53,188 nucleotides of DNA, taken from Flaviaesturariibacter aridisoli. GTDB taxonomy: Bacteria > Bacteroidota > Bacteroidia > Chitinophagales > Chitinophagaceae. Below the pieces are notes generated by a model that was given only the letters and a program-made list of their open reading frames with translations, did no database searches and was not told the DNA's origin. Within the stretch, counting starts at the first letter, position 1, and each line of letters starts with the position of its first letter. The position numbers and the translations under genes were made by a program. Location: assembly GCF_004343705.1 (NCBI RefSeq), contig NZ_SKFH01000034.1:1-53188 (forward strand), read 5' to 3'. This document shows positions 15,201-25,700 of the stretch, one piece after another.

Positions 15201-17021
15201 ATCGATGGCGAAAGCGTCGGTCTTGTCGTTGATCCCGTCGTTGTCATCGTCCGGATCATTGAGGTCCGAGATATGATCGCCGTCAAAGTCGGCGGGCTTG
15301 CTGGCGCCCGAGCAGGGGTTGGTGCCGTTGGCGATCTCGTCGGCATTGGTATAGCCATCGCCGTCCTCGTCGGTTGTATTGTTGGCGCCGGTGCAGGTGC
15401 CGATCGATTGCGGCTCAAAGATGGTGACTGCGTCGGCGCCGTAGGTCAGTGCCCAAACGGTGCCGGGAAAGGGGTCGTTGTCGCCCTGGGCCACCAGGTC
15501 AATGGGTGTGGCGCCGAAGTTGGAGGCGAAGTCGGGCTCCTGGTTCAGCTTCGTCAATGGGTCGCGGGCATTGGTCACGCCGGTGCCGTCGGCGGTCAGC
15601 TTGATGACCGCGATAGCGCCGTTGTATTCCGCGGCCAGCAAACAGCCCTTGAGCGCACCGTTGAAATTGGAGGCGGTGTATTCCGTAATCCCGTTGGTGG
15701 ATGAGGTGAAGGTCAGCGGCGCGCCGTCTTCCGTGCCCGGCATTTTAAAATCGCCCTGGCGCGGGTCGGCCATGCTTACGGGCACCGGCGGCCAGTTGGC
15801 CGGCAGCGGGTTCGGACCAGAAGTGCTGTTGCGGAATACGCCGGTAGTCCCATTATGGGTATACAGGCCGGCGCCGGCGGGATTGGCGCGGATCGGGCAG
15901 GGATGCCCGCCGTAAAAACTGCCGGGAACGTAGGTGTCGATGTTTCCGATGTAGTGAAAGTTGTCAAGGTTGTTCACCTGGCCCTCGGTGGCCGTGGGGC
16001 CTGTGGAGCCGGGCTCGCCGGGAACGTAATTGTTGGTCACATTGGCGGTGCCCTCGCCGGCCGGATAGCCGCCCCAGCCCTGGTTGGCGCCGTTGTCGAT
16101 CGTATAGAGCCGGCGCGCCTTCGTCAGCACGAGGTCGTAGGCATTGCGGTAACCCGACGAATAAATCTGAACCGGCCCGCCTGCCACGAGCATGGCCTGG
16201 TTGAGGCCGTCATTGCCACCAAAGGGATCGTTGGGATCACTGCCGTCGGGGTTGTTGGGCCGGGTGGGATCGTCGAGCGTCGGGAGATCGTATTTATACG
16301 TATTGTTTCCACTGCCTTTGGTGGGCATCGCCATGATGGTGTTCAGTTTGATGGAAAGAACAGCAGCTGCCAGCGCATATTCGTTGGTGTAATTGAAGTT
16401 GGTGGAGGGTGAGCCCGCATTGGTGAATCCGCCCACGGCGAGAAAAAGGGTGTTCGTCTGGTCATCGAGTTGCATGCCGTTCACGGAGTGGTATTCCTCC
16501 GAGCGGGGCAGGCCGCGCACGAGGTCGATCTTGACCCAGGCGCTGCCGTTCCAGGTGAGCATCGACAGTATCCCGGAGTTTGTATCCAGGTTGGTTTCGA
16601 GGCCGGCGCCGGTGGCGGCGCGGTAGTCGCTGGAGCTTACGTAGATCACGGGGTTCGCTGCTGTTCCTTTCACGAGTATGCCGGTGATCTGCCGGTGGGT
16701 TTCGGCGGCATTCACCGTTCCGTCGTCGTTATGATTCGGAATGGAATTGATGAGCGAGATTGTTTCGAAAGCGGTGGTCGAATAATCATTGGGGCCGTTG
16801 CGCCGGATGGTATGGACCCGGATAAAACCCGCCTGCTCTGCGATATACAGCCGACCGTCCGGACCAAATTGGAGGGAAGTCGGATTGAACACGGTGGCCC
16901 CGTTCACTAATTTCAAACCACTCGAAGAAAAGCTGTACTGCGCCTGGACCATGTTAACGAGAAAAGAAAGGAGCAGGCACGCAAGTGTACCGATACCGTT
17001 GCAGATTTTTTGCCGGAGCAT
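12267..17021 (-). CDS. T9SS-exported PQQ-sugar-dehydrogenase-like / malectin / PKD protein (paralogue 1)
   Basis: A 1584-residue secreted protein. Domains: signal peptide 1-27; six-bladed propeller like soluble quinoprotein sugar dehydrogenases, about 28-543 (QFGPDGRLYIAEQAGFIR, HSVNGMQLDD, GYRNAYDLVLT, IDNGANQGWGG); thrombospondin-3 calcium-binding repeats about 550-605 (DEDGDGYTNADE, DDDNDGINDK); concanavalin-like domain about 615-842; malectin about 850-1000; PKD about 1007-1100; second malectin about 1105-1257; second PKD about 1262-1352; a beta domain 1358-1480; and a T9SS type A sorting domain about 1500-1584 (LYPNPS). It should cross the outer membrane and be surface-bound or released, probably acting on or binding carbohydrate. 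Enzyme activity is inference. Unlike its two upstream paralogues it lacks the kelch module. Confidence 0.88.
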   Translation of the reverse strand: MLRQKICNGIGTLACLLLSFLVNMVQAQYSFSSSGLKLVNGATVFNPTSLQFGPDGRLYIAEQAGFIRVHTIRRNGPNDYSTTAFETISLINSIPNHNDDGTVNAAETHRQITGILVKGTAANPVIYVSSSDYRAATGAGLETNLDTNSGILSMLTWNGSAWVKIDLVRGLPRSEEYHSVNGMQLDDQTNTLFLAVGGFTNAGSPSTNFNYTNEYALAAAVLSIKLNTIMAMPTKGSGNNTYKYDLPTLDDPTRPNNPDGSDPNDPFGGNDGLNQAMLVAGGPVQIYSSGYRNAYDLVLTKARRLYTIDNGANQGWGGYPAGEGTANVTNNYVPGEPGSTGPTATEGQVNNLDNFHYIGNIDTYVPGSFYGGHPCPIRANPAGAGLYTHNGTTGVFRNSTSGPNPLPANWPPVPVSMADPRQGDFKMPGTEDGAPLTFTSSTNGITEYTASNFNGALKGCLLAAEYNGAIAVIKLTADGTGVTNARDPLTKLNQEPDFASNFGATPIDLVAQGDNDPFPGTVWALTYGADAVTIFEPQSIGTCTGANNTTDEDGDGYTNADEIANGTNPCSGASKPADFDGDHISDLNDPDDDNDGINDKTDAFAIDASNGSTRTLPVNYDLFNNDPGTGFFGVGFTGLMSNHDSDYQKLYNNDNLIAGGAIGAFSVVDVPAGDALGSLNTQQYGFQFGVKTNGAAFTFRSSMTGPFFNNQTPQGAQSQGIFLGNGDQDNYLKIVLNANGGAGGIQVVYENAGVVTSSQYAISGGIPGTNLELLLKYDPATGSVQPAYASNRGTAINVGAPIPMSGAVLNALRGTTILAVGIISTSSGGPAFTATWDNLYVTTDQAASTPLYRINAGGPSVTNSMGVFAADNRFSPAPGNTHSVTTAINGTTDDAIYQTERWGNSFSYALPVSNGQYKVVLHFAEIYWTAANSRVFDVSIEGVKKLDNYDIFAKVGAFTATTETFVVNVTDGTLNIAFSSLTAVGGKDNAKVSAIEVLSNSTAPPANQPPVANAGADVTITLPTSSTALNGSGTDADGTVTGYSWTQVSGPNAATFSNATAASPTVSGLVQGSYVFALVVTDNNGAPSSAADPVTVQVNGAATNSVFYRINAGGPSLTNSIGTFAADNSFAPSPGNTFSVATAIGGTTDDALYQSERWGNSFGYALPVSNGTYKVVLHFAEIYWTSANNRVFDVMIEGVKRLDNYDIFAKAGAFTATTETFVVTVTDGTLNIDFSSLTAVGGKDNAKVSAIEVLSNSTGTNTPPVANAGADKTITLPASSTTLNGSGTDGDGTVAGYTWSQVSGPNTASFSSKTLAAPTVSGLVQGTYVFALVVTDNGGASSTPDQVTVFVNAASPGQAVTSFTLINASNEQAIQDLTNETTINLATLPSRSLNIRANTSPGTVGSVVFSLSGSQTRNVSESGAPYALFGDNAGNYNAWTPAPGSYTLLATPFTGPGGSGTGGAALTLNFSVVDQATTATGRSTDDEAGKAAVRANELQLQLYPNPSRTRRVFVQFSEPLQGELSYALYTGTGDRMLVEKQVLSNATSLLELDFSRYHLANGAYYLKLTTGGRQKTVQLWLSGR

Positions 17022-17360
17022 AGTTGGATGTTTAGGTTAGCGATCATATATATAACAGGGTGAGCCACAATGCAGCTACCCGATTACAGGCCTGAGTACT
17101 GATACACTCATAAGCAAGGATTCAGGTGAGGTTATTGAATATGCAGGGGGAGGGAAGCGACGCAGGGAGCTTGCGCGCAGCAAGGATCTCACTACAAATA
17201 GAGTGCTAACAATTACTATTGACCGTATCTTCTTCGTTCTGAATCCGATTGAATTTTTTAGCGGAGCTTCCAGTCAACCACCCGCGCGCGGGTTTGTAGA
17301 AAAAACGATGCACGTTCACAGGATTCCCGCGCGGCCGGAACATCCCTTCTGCCCCTCCAT
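17022..17360. other. Gene-free spacer between paralogues 1 and 2
   Basis: No gene is supported. The part next to 17021 contains the A/T-rich stretch ATCATATATATAAC (about 17044-17057), whose minus-strand reading TATATATG is one mismatch from the TAnnTTTG -7 box. It is about 25 bp from the ATG of paralogue 1, so it is a candidate promoter. The rest shows no repeat or RNA that I recognise. Confidence 0.4.
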
Positions 17361-17363
17361 GAA

Positions 17364-17388
17364 AAAGGTGTCCCTGGGCGACACCTTT
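17364..17388 (-). terminator. Rho-independent terminator of paralogue 2
   Basis: Stem AAAGGTGTC (17364-17372) / GACACCTTT (17380-17388) with a 7-base loop. On the minus strand it is followed by TTTTTC. It lies about 60 bp past the stop codon of the 1658-residue gene and separates its transcript from paralogue 1. Confidence 0.85.
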
Positions 17389-17445
17389 CCGGCATTTACA
17401 TCCGGCTCCTATTGCATTGTCGTTATACGTACTCAAGTACGCCGG

Positions 17446-20400
17446 TCAGCGCCCGGTAAACAGGAGCTGGACGGTCTTCCGGCGGGCACCGGCGTTCAGC
17501 TCGAGGTAGTAGACACCGTTGGCCAGGTCATACCGGCTGAAGTCCAGCTCCAGTAGCGAGGTCGCGTTGGACAACACCTGTTTCTCCACCAGCATCCGGT
17601 CGCCGGCGCCGGTATAGAGGGCGTAAGAAAGTTCACCCTGCAGCGGTTCGGAAAATTGAACGAACACCCATCGCGTGCTGGATGGATTCGGGTATACCTG
17701 CAGCTCGAGGTCATCTGCCACGGACACCTCTTTGCCAGTACCGGAAGCACTGCTGCGCGCCGTTACCGTCGTCGTCGCCTGGTCCACCACCGAGAAGTTC
17801 AGGGTGAGCGCCGCGCCACCCGTACCTGAACCGCCCGGGCCAGTAAACGGTGTTGCCTGCAGCGTGTAGGAACCGGGTGCCGGCGTCCATGCGTTGTAAT
17901 TGCCGGCATTGTCGCCGAAGAGCGCATAGGGTGCCGCTGTTTCCGTCGCATTGCGCGTTTGCGATCCGCTCAGCGAAAAAACGACGCTACCTACCGTGCC
18001 CGGCGAGGTGTTGGCCCGGATGTTCAGGCTCCGGCTGGGCAGCGTGGCCAGGTTGATCGTGGCGCCATTGGCCAGGGTCTGGATGTCCTGCTCATTCGCG
18101 GCATTCACCAGTGTAAAGGAGCTGACAGCAGGGCCCGCCGGCGCAGCCGCGAGCACCTCGATAGCCGACACTTTCGCATTATCCTTTCCGCCCGCGGCTG
18201 TGAGCGAAGAGAAGTCAATGTTAAGTATGCCATCGGTGACGCTCACGGTGAACGTTTCTTTGGTGGCAGTAAAGGCGCCGGCCTTCGCTACGATATCGTA
18301 GTTATCGAGCTTCTTCACGCCTTCGATCATCACGTCGAACACGCGGCTGCCCGCGGTGGTCCAATAGATTTCCGCGAAGTGCAGCACTACGGTATACTGG
18401 CCATTCGCTACCGGCAATGCATACCCGAAGCTGTTTCCCCAGCGTTCCGTCTGGTAGATCGCATCGTCTGTGGTGCCGGCGATTGCTGTTGTGGTACTGC
18501 TCACATTGCCGGGTGCGGGCGAAAATTTGTTGTCTGCCGCAAAAACGCCGATGCTGTTGGTCACGGCGCCACCACCCGCATTGATACGGTACGATGCTGC
18601 GGCAGCACCTCCGCCGGTACCGCTCAGCGCGGTTGTGTTGCTGCCGTTGGAACCGGAGTGCGTCACCACGAGGCTGGCCGACTGGCTTCCCGTTGACGTC
18701 GGCCGGAACTGTACGCTGATCGTAACGCTTTGTCCTGCCGGCAGCACAAAGGGCACTGCGTTGGGCGAGGTATAAGAAAACGCTGCAGCGCCCGTGATGC
18801 TGATGGCCGAAATCAGGATGCCCTGGTTGCCGGTCGTGTTGGTGAGCACCAGCGATTGCGTTCCTGTTCCGTTCAACGCCACGGAGCCGAAGCTCAGCGT
18901 AGCCGGTGCCGTCAGCGCGCTTTGCGATAAGGCACTGCCACTGGGTGTGGTGGGGCCAGAGAAGTAGAAGGCTTCCTGCGTTGTCAACAGGGGCGTACCG
19001 CCACGGTTGCCTGGGCCCGCAGCTGTGTAGATGCCGCCGTTGCTGGCTATGGCCTGCGTGCCATGCCTTCCTTGCTGCAGGTTGGCGAGTGTGCGCCAGG
19101 TACCGGTGGAAACGTTCAGCGCTTCGGTCTGCACATGAGCAGCGGTTTGCGCGGCGCTTTCGCCACCGATCACGATCAGCTCATTGCCCAGCACCACGTT
19201 GCTGGCGCCCGAGCGCAACGTCGGCAGGTTGCTGCCCGCCGGAAGCGTAGACCAGGTATTGCTGTTGAAATCAAACACGTCTACCTGCGCTACGGCAAAG
19301 TCTAAATCCTGCCCGGTAGCCGCCGAGGAGCGTCGGCCACCGGCTACGTACAGTTTATTGTTGACAACCACTACCTGCACATGGTCGCGCTCGCGTGGCG
19401 CATCGGGAAGCGTGCGCCAGGTGTTGGTGGCCGGGTCGTATTCGTCGAACCACTTCACCCAGCCGGCCCAGTGGCCATCGGTGATGCCGCCTACGAGGTA
19501 GATCTTGTTGTTGAATACAACCGCGCCGCCCGCGCCGCGCCGCCGTGCCTGCGGTATCGTGGCGCCGGTGAACCAGGCATTGGAAGCGGGATTGTAGATA
19601 TACAGGTTGGCCACCGGCGTTTCGTGCGGGTAAGCACCGGTAAAGGCTCCCACAACGTAGATCAGCCCCTGCCAGCTCAGTGCCTGGAAGTGGTGCAGCT
19701 CCAACGGCTGGCTGGCCTTGTCCACCCAGGCTTTCGTTGCAGGATTGTATTCCTGAACGGGCTTGTTTCCGCGCCCGCCCAATAAGTAAAACTTGTTGCC
19801 GGCCTGCACGTACGCATTCTCCTCGCGGGGGTTAAAGTTGCCCGTGGCCGGGGTGAGCAGCTGCCAGCCGCCCGTTGCCGTAACAGCGTCGGCGTTCACG
19901 TAGAGATAGTCCCAGGTAGCGGTAAACGGAGAGCCACCTTTCGAGGTGGAGATGATGCCGACGGCGAGCACGGTCGTTCCTTTCAGCGCATTCAGCACAG
20001 CGCCGCTCACTACTACGGGGGTGCCGATGTTGGACACCGATCCGCCGTTTACGGCATAGGCAGCCTGCACGCTGTTGCTGTTTGGATTGAATTGCAGCAA
20101 GAGATCGATGGAGGATCCCGGGATGCCGCCGCTGATCGCATACTGGCTGCTGGAGGCGACGCCGGCATTCTCATATACCACCTGGATACCGCCCGTGCCG
20201 CCGTTGGCGTTCAGCACGATCTTCAGGTAGTTGTCCTGGTCGCCATTGCCCAGGTATATCCCCTGCGACTGCGCCCCTTGCGGCGTCGCATTGTTGAAGA
20301 AGGGGCCGGTCATGCGGCCGCGCAGGGTGAAGGGCACGCCGTTCGTACGCACGCCAAACTGGAAGCCGTTCTGTTGCTTGTTTTCACTACCCAGTGCGTC

Positions 20401-22422
20401 ACCCGAAGGAACGTTCACGATGGAGAAGGCCCCAACGGCGCCCCCCGCAATCAGATTGTCTTTGTTGTACAACCTGAGATAGTCGCTGTCCCTGTTGCTC
20501 ATGAGGCCGGTGAAGCCCAGGCCGAAGAAGCCCGTGCCCGGGTCGTTGTTGAACAGGTTGTAGGTCACGGGCAGCGTGCGCGTACTGCCGTTGCTGGCAT
20601 CGATGGCGAAGGCGTCGAGCTTGTCGTTGACGCCGTCGTTGTCGTCGTCCGGATCGTTGAGGTCCGAGATATGATCGCCGTCGTTGTCGGCGGGCCTGCT
20701 TGAGCCCGAGCAGGGGTTGGTGCCATTGGCGATCTCGTCGGCGTTGGTGTAACCGTCGCCGTCTTCGTCGGAATTGTTGTTGGCGCCGGTGCAGGTGAGG
20801 AAATCCTGCGGCTCGAAAATGGTCACGGCATCGGCGCCATAGGTGATCGCCCAGACGCTCCCGGGAAAGGGATCATTGTCGCCCTGCGCCACGAGGTCGA
20901 GCGGCGTGGCGCCGAAGTTAGACGCGAAAGGTGCGTCCAGGTTGAGTTTCGAGGTGGCGTTCTTCGTGTTGGTCACGCCCGTGCCGTCGGCGGTGAGCTT
21001 GATGAGCGCGATGGAGCCGTCATATTCCGCCGCCAGCAGGAAGCCTTTCAGCGCGCCGCCGAAGTTGGAGGCCGTGTATTCCGTAATGCCATTGGTCGAC
21101 GAGCTGAAAGTGAGCAGCGCGCCGTCTTCATTGCCGGGCATTTTAAAATCGCCCTGCCGCACATCGGCCATACTTACGGGCACCGGCGGCCAGTTGGCCG
21201 GCAGCGGGTTGGGACCGGTCTTGCTGGTACGGAACACGCCGGTGGTGCCGTTGTGCGAATAGAGGCCCGCGCCCGTCGGGTTGGCGCGCACGGGGCAAGG
21301 GTGCCCGCCGTAAAAGCTGCCCGGCGTATAGGTGTCGATATTGCCGATATAGTGCAGGTTGTCGAGGTTGTTCACCACTGCCTGCGTAGAGGTTCCGGTC
21401 GTGGAGCCCGGCTCGCCGGGCACATAGTTGTTGGTGACGTTGGCCGTGCCTTCGCCTGCGGGATAGCCGCCCCAGCCCTGGTTCGCGCCATTGTCGACGG
21501 TGTACAGGCGACGGGACTTCGTCAGCACGAGGTCATACGCATTACGGTAGCCGGGCGAGTAGATCTGCACGGGGCCGCCCGCAACGAGCATCGCCTGGTT
21601 GAGACCGTCGTTGCCACCGAAGGGATCGTTCGGATCGCTGCCATCCGGGTTGTTGGTCCGCGTCGGGTCATCAAGCGTGGGCAGGTCGTATTTATACGTA
21701 TTGTTCCCGCTGCCCTTCGTGGTCATCGCCATGATCGTATTCAGCTTGATGGAAAGAATGGCGGCCGAAAGCGCATACTCGGTCGTGAAGTTGAAATTCG
21801 TTGACGGCGACCCGGCATTGGTGTGCCCGCCCACAGCGAGAAACAACGTGTTGGTCGCATCATCGAGCTGCATGCCGTTCACGGAGTGGTTTTCCTCCGA
21901 GCGGGGCAGGCCGCGCACGAGGTCGAGCTTGACCCAGGCGCTACCGTTCCAGGTAAGCATCGAAATAATGCCCGAGTTGGTATCGAGGTTGGTCTCTCCG
22001 CTCGGTCCGCCGATGCGGCTATCGCTGGAGCTCACATAAATGACGGGATTCGCTGCGGTACCGCGCAGCAGGATGCCCGTGATCTGGCGTTCGGTGACGG
22101 AGCTGTTGGGTGTTCCGTCGTCGTTGTGGTTCGGGATCGACTTCACCAGTGTGATGGTTTGGAAGGAAGTGACCGAATAGTTATTGGAACCGATGCGTTG
22201 CACGGTGAAGATGCGGATAAAGCCGGCTTGCTCGGAAATGTAAAGCCGGCCATCCGGACCAAACTGGATAGAAGTCGGGTTGAACAGCGTGGCGCCGTTC
22301 AGCTTGAGGCCACTGGAGGAAAAGCTGTACTGCGCATGCGGCGCGAAGGAAAGTAGCAACAGGAGCAGCAGGAAGGATAAGGTTTTGACGCTGGATCTGT
22401 TAGGATGGTCTTGCCTGCACAT
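17446..22422 (-). CDS. T9SS-exported PQQ-sugar-dehydrogenase-like / kelch / malectin protein (paralogue 2)
   Basis: A 1658-residue secreted protein. The first about 840 residues align with paralogue 1: signal peptide ending SFAPHAQ, propeller, thrombospondin-3 segment, concanavalin-like domain. Then come a galactose-oxidase-like kelch propeller, about 855-1170, with repeats such as KFYLLGGRGNKPVQEYNP, IYLVGGITDGHWAG and LYVAGGRRSS; a choice-of-anchor-D/Ig-like domain about 1190-1300 (TLSFGSVALNGTGTQSLVL); one malectin domain; a beta domain nearly identical to that of paralogue 1 (RANTSPGTVGSVVFSLSG); and a T9SS sorting tail (VYPNPS). There is no PKD domain. The start MCRQ is shared with paralogue 3, which supports the ATG at 22420-22422. 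Likely a cell-surface carbohydrate-binding or oxidising protein; the reaction is unproven. Confidence 0.88.
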   Translation of the reverse strand: MCRQDHPNRSSVKTLSFLLLLLLLSFAPHAQYSFSSSGLKLNGATLFNPTSIQFGPDGRLYISEQAGFIRIFTVQRIGSNNYSVTSFQTITLVKSIPNHNDDGTPNSSVTERQITGILLRGTAANPVIYVSSSDSRIGGPSGETNLDTNSGIISMLTWNGSAWVKLDLVRGLPRSEENHSVNGMQLDDATNTLFLAVGGHTNAGSPSTNFNFTTEYALSAAILSIKLNTIMAMTTKGSGNNTYKYDLPTLDDPTRTNNPDGSDPNDPFGGNDGLNQAMLVAGGPVQIYSPGYRNAYDLVLTKSRRLYTVDNGANQGWGGYPAGEGTANVTNNYVPGEPGSTTGTSTQAVVNNLDNLHYIGNIDTYTPGSFYGGHPCPVRANPTGAGLYSHNGTTGVFRTSKTGPNPLPANWPPVPVSMADVRQGDFKMPGNEDGALLTFSSSTNGITEYTASNFGGALKGFLLAAEYDGSIALIKLTADGTGVTNTKNATSKLNLDAPFASNFGATPLDLVAQGDNDPFPGSVWAITYGADAVTIFEPQDFLTCTGANNNSDEDGDGYTNADEIANGTNPCSGSSRPADNDGDHISDLNDPDDDNDGVNDKLDAFAIDASNGSTRTLPVTYNLFNNDPGTGFFGLGFTGLMSNRDSDYLRLYNKDNLIAGGAVGAFSIVNVPSGDALGSENKQQNGFQFGVRTNGVPFTLRGRMTGPFFNNATPQGAQSQGIYLGNGDQDNYLKIVLNANGGTGGIQVVYENAGVASSSQYAISGGIPGSSIDLLLQFNPNSNSVQAAYAVNGGSVSNIGTPVVVSGAVLNALKGTTVLAVGIISTSKGGSPFTATWDYLYVNADAVTATGGWQLLTPATGNFNPREENAYVQAGNKFYLLGGRGNKPVQEYNPATKAWVDKASQPLELHHFQALSWQGLIYVVGAFTGAYPHETPVANLYIYNPASNAWFTGATIPQARRRGAGGAVVFNNKIYLVGGITDGHWAGWVKWFDEYDPATNTWRTLPDAPRERDHVQVVVVNNKLYVAGGRRSSAATGQDLDFAVAQVDVFDFNSNTWSTLPAGSNLPTLRSGASNVVLGNELIVIGGESAAQTAAHVQTEALNVSTGTWRTLANLQQGRHGTQAIASNGGIYTAAGPGNRGGTPLLTTQEAFYFSGPTTPSGSALSQSALTAPATLSFGSVALNGTGTQSLVLTNTTGNQGILISAISITGAAAFSYTSPNAVPFVLPAGQSVTISVQFRPTSTGSQSASLVVTHSGSNGSNTTALSGTGGGAAAASYRINAGGGAVTNSIGVFAADNKFSPAPGNVSSTTTAIAGTTDDAIYQTERWGNSFGYALPVANGQYTVVLHFAEIYWTTAGSRVFDVMIEGVKKLDNYDIVAKAGAFTATKETFTVSVTDGILNIDFSSLTAAGGKDNAKVSAIEVLAAAPAGPAVSSFTLVNAANEQDIQTLANGATINLATLPSRSLNIRANTSPGTVGSVVFSLSGSQTRNATETAAPYALFGDNAGNYNAWTPAPGSYTLQATPFTGPGGSGTGGAALTLNFSVVDQATTTVTARSSASGTGKEVSVADDLELQVYPNPSSTRWVFVQFSEPLQGELSYALYTGAGDRMLVEKQVLSNATSLLELDFSRYDLANGVYYLELNAGARRKTVQLLFTGR

Positions 22423-22627
22423 AGTTCACGATTTAGGTGTTGGTTAGCAAAAAGGCATTAGGGTGCTGCACGGCGCAGCCGTTCCATCGTTTGTCTATGT
22501 GGGGGAGGGCATCAGGTCGAATGTGTCCGGGCCATCCATGTCGGCACTTGTCGTTCAACAAGTCATCGGTTGTCCTGGGTCAGCATCGAGATCGGAAAGA
22601 AAGCCGCAAAAAGGATGCTGAAATACA

Positions 22628-22659
22628 AAACACATGAGCAGCCACCCGCTCATGTGTTT
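22628..22659. terminator. Strong hairpin between paralogues 2 and 3
   Basis: A perfect 12-bp stem AAACACATGAGC / GCTCATGTGTTT with an 8-base loop, flanked on the plus strand by GAAAAAAG and on the minus strand by TTTTGTATTT. It is the second hairpin downstream of paralogue 3, after the one at 22693-22723. It is most likely a back-up terminator. Being bidirectional, it fits the isolation of each paralogue as its own transcript. Confidence 0.7.
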
Positions 22660-22692
22660 GAAAAAAGAGTGTGTTTTTTTTAAAAAAAATAG

Positions 22693-22723
22693 AAAAGGGC
22701 CCTCCTTATGGAGTGGCCCTTTT
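22693..22723 (-). terminator. Rho-independent terminator of paralogue 3
   Basis: On the minus strand AAAAGGGCCACTCC / GGAGGGCCCTTTT with an ATAA loop and one bulge, followed by CTATTTTTTTTAAA. It lies 29 bp past the stop of the 2151-residue gene. The GG(G)CC-CTCC core recalls the terminators at 1181 and 4661. Confidence 0.85.
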
Positions 22724-22751
22724 GCTTCCTGCAACGTTGGATTTACCCTAC

Positions 22752-25700
22752 TCAACGGCCGGAAAACAGTATTCGGATCGTCTTCCTGCGGCTGCCCGAT
22801 ACTATTTCGAGGTAGTAGACACCTTGCGGCAGGCCGTATTTGCTGAAGTCGAGCGGCAGTTCGGTGGTGGCGTAGGGCAGCGGTTGCTGCGCGCCCGCCA
22901 TCCGTTCGCCCGCAGCGGAGTACAGCGTCCAGCTGATCGTTCCCTGCAGGGGCTCCGGGAACTGCACGAAGATGCGGCCGCCGTTGCTGGGGTTGGGATA
23001 CGCCTTCACGCTGAAAGCAGCAGCGCCCGTCAACGAAATAGTACCGGGCTTCTTCGCCTCAGGGCTTGCGGCACCGGTCAGCGCCTGTCCATCGAAGCCG
23101 CGGCCCGTAGCGGTCACCGCGGGCGGGTTCACCGTCACGGTCATATTATCGGGCGCACCGGTTGCTCCCAGGTTGTCGGTAGCTGTGAGCGCGAACACAT
23201 AGGTGCCGGCCACCAACCCACTGACCACGGGCTTGTGCATGTTGGCGTTGCTGAAGGTGGCACTGTTGGGGCCACTTACCTGCGCCCAACGGTAGGACGC
23301 TACGGTACCGTCTACATCCTTGGCGGAACCCAGCAGCGTCGTGGAGCTCGTGGGCAACGTAATGACCTGGTCGGCGCCTGCATTCGAGATCGGGGCACGG
23401 TTGGCATTGGTGCTCGTTACCGGCAGGATCTCAATGGCCGACACTTTCGCATTGTCAACGCCGCCATCCACAGCAAGCGAGGAGAAGTCGATGTTGAGCA
23501 GGCCGTCGGTCACGCTTACCGTGAAGGTTTCTGTGGTCGCGGTCAGGGTGCCGACCTTCGCCACGATGTCGTAGTTGTCCAGTTTCTTCGCACCCTCGAT
23601 CGACACGTCGAACACGCGGCTGCCGGCAGTGGTCCAGTACATCTCCGCAAAGTGGAGCACCACCTTGTATTGCCCGCTGGGAACGGGGAAGGCATAGCCG
23701 AAGTTGTAACCCCAGCGTTCGGTCTGGTAGAGGGCATCATCGGTCGTGCCGGCGATAGCGTTGCTGTTGCTGTAGGTGCCGCCGCCCGGCGAATCGGAGT
23801 AGTAGTTGTCGGCGCTGAAAGTGCCGATGCCCGCGCTGAGCTGGCCGCCGCCCGCGTTGATGCGGTAGGTAGACCCGCCACTCGTCGGGGCCGCATTCAC
23901 GGTCACACGTACCTGGTCGGCCGTACTGATGGCACCACCGTTATCGCCCACCACGAGGGCAAACACGTAGGTGCCTTGCACCAGCCCGCTCACGGTGGGC
24001 GCCGCTACGGTACGGCTGCTGAACGAAGCCGTGTTAGGGCCGCTCACCTGGCTCCAGTTGTAGGTAGCGATCGTGCCGTCGGCATCCGTGCCCGAGCCGT
24101 TGAGCAGCACTGAATTGGTGGGCAGCGTGATCGCCTTGTCGGCGCCCGCATCGGCCACCGGGGCCGCATTTGTGCTGGTTACCGGGAGCACTTCGATGGC
24201 CGACACTTTCGCGTAGTTCTTGCCACCATCGGCCGGCAGCGAGCTGAAGGCCACATTAAGGGTGCCGTCGGTTACGCTCACGGTAAAGGATTCGGTGGTG
24301 GCGGTATAGGCGCCCACCTTGGCCATGATGTCGTAGTTGTCGAGCTTCTTCACCCCTTCCAGCGACACGTCGAAGATGCGGCGGCCGACCGTGGTGTAGG
24401 TGAATTCGGCAAAATGCAGCACTACTTTGTACTGGCCGTTGCTCACAGGAATATTGTAGGCAAACGATCCGCCCCAATGCTCCGTTTGATACAGCGCGTC
24501 GTCGGTCGTGCCGGCGATGGCCGCGCTCGTTTGCGCAACGGTGCCGCTGTAATAATACTGGTCTGCCGAGAAGCTGCCAATGCCCGTCGTCAGCTGCGGA
24601 CCGCCGGAATTGATGCGGATGGCGGACGTGGCCGGCGGGGCGGCGGCGTTTACCGTTACGCTCACCGGGTCGGCGGCGCTTGTAGCGCCTTCGTTATCGG
24701 TCACCACGAGCGCAAATACGTAGGTGCCCTGCACGAGCCCGCTGACAGTGGGCGCCGCTGCGGTCTGGCTGCTGAAGGTGGCCGTGTTGGGGCCTCCTGT
24801 CTGTGTCCATTTATACGATGCGATGGTTCCGCCCGCGTCGGCACCTGAGCCGTTGAGCACGACCGAGTTTGTGGGCAGGGTAATGGTCTTGTCCGGACCG
24901 GCGTCGCTCACCGGCGGCTCGTTTGCGATGTTGGAGCTCAGGATCTCAATGGCCGACACTTTCGCGTTGTCTTTGCCGCCATCTTCAGTGAGCGCGCTGA
25001 AGTGGATATTCAGCGTACCGTCGTTGACCGTCACCACGAAGCTTTCGGAGGTGGCCGTAAAGGCGCTGCCGGTCTTCGCCACGATGTCGTAGTTATCGAG
25101 TTTCTTCACGCCTTCCAGCGACACATCGAAGATGCGGCTGCCGGCAGTAGTCCAATACAGCTCTGCGAAGTGCAGCACCACCTTGTACGGGCCGTTGGCT
25201 AAGGGGAAGTTGTAGTCGAACTCACGGCCGTAGCGCTCCGATTGGTAGATAGCGTCGTCGGTTGTATTGCTGATGGCGTTGGTAACGCTGAGCGTGGAGC
25301 CCGGCGCGGGGTAGAAATACTGGTCGGCGCTGAACGTGCCGATGCTGTTGGTCACGGCGTCGCCGCCGGCGTTGATGCGGTAAGCTATGGTGCTGCCCGT
25401 GCCGTTAAGAACCGTGGTAAGTGTGCCACCCTGGCCGGAATGCGCCACCACGAGGTTGGCCGTATGACTGCCTGCGGCCGTCGGCTTGAAGGTAACGTTG
25501 ATCGTTACCGACTTGCCGGCGGGGATGATGAACGGAAGTGTCGAGGGCGCGCTGTAGGCAAAGGCGCCTGCACCGGATACCGTGATGGAAGACACCACGA
25601 TCGCCTGGTTGCCGTTGCCGTTGGTCAGCACGAGGGTTTGCGTATTGGGATTGTTCAGCGGGGCCGTCCCGAAGTTGAGCGTCGTGGGCGCCGACAAGGT

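Noticed and set aside
17206-17436. Small minus-strand frame between paralogues 1 and 2
   Set aside because: It runs through the terminator of paralogue 2 and has no coding character.
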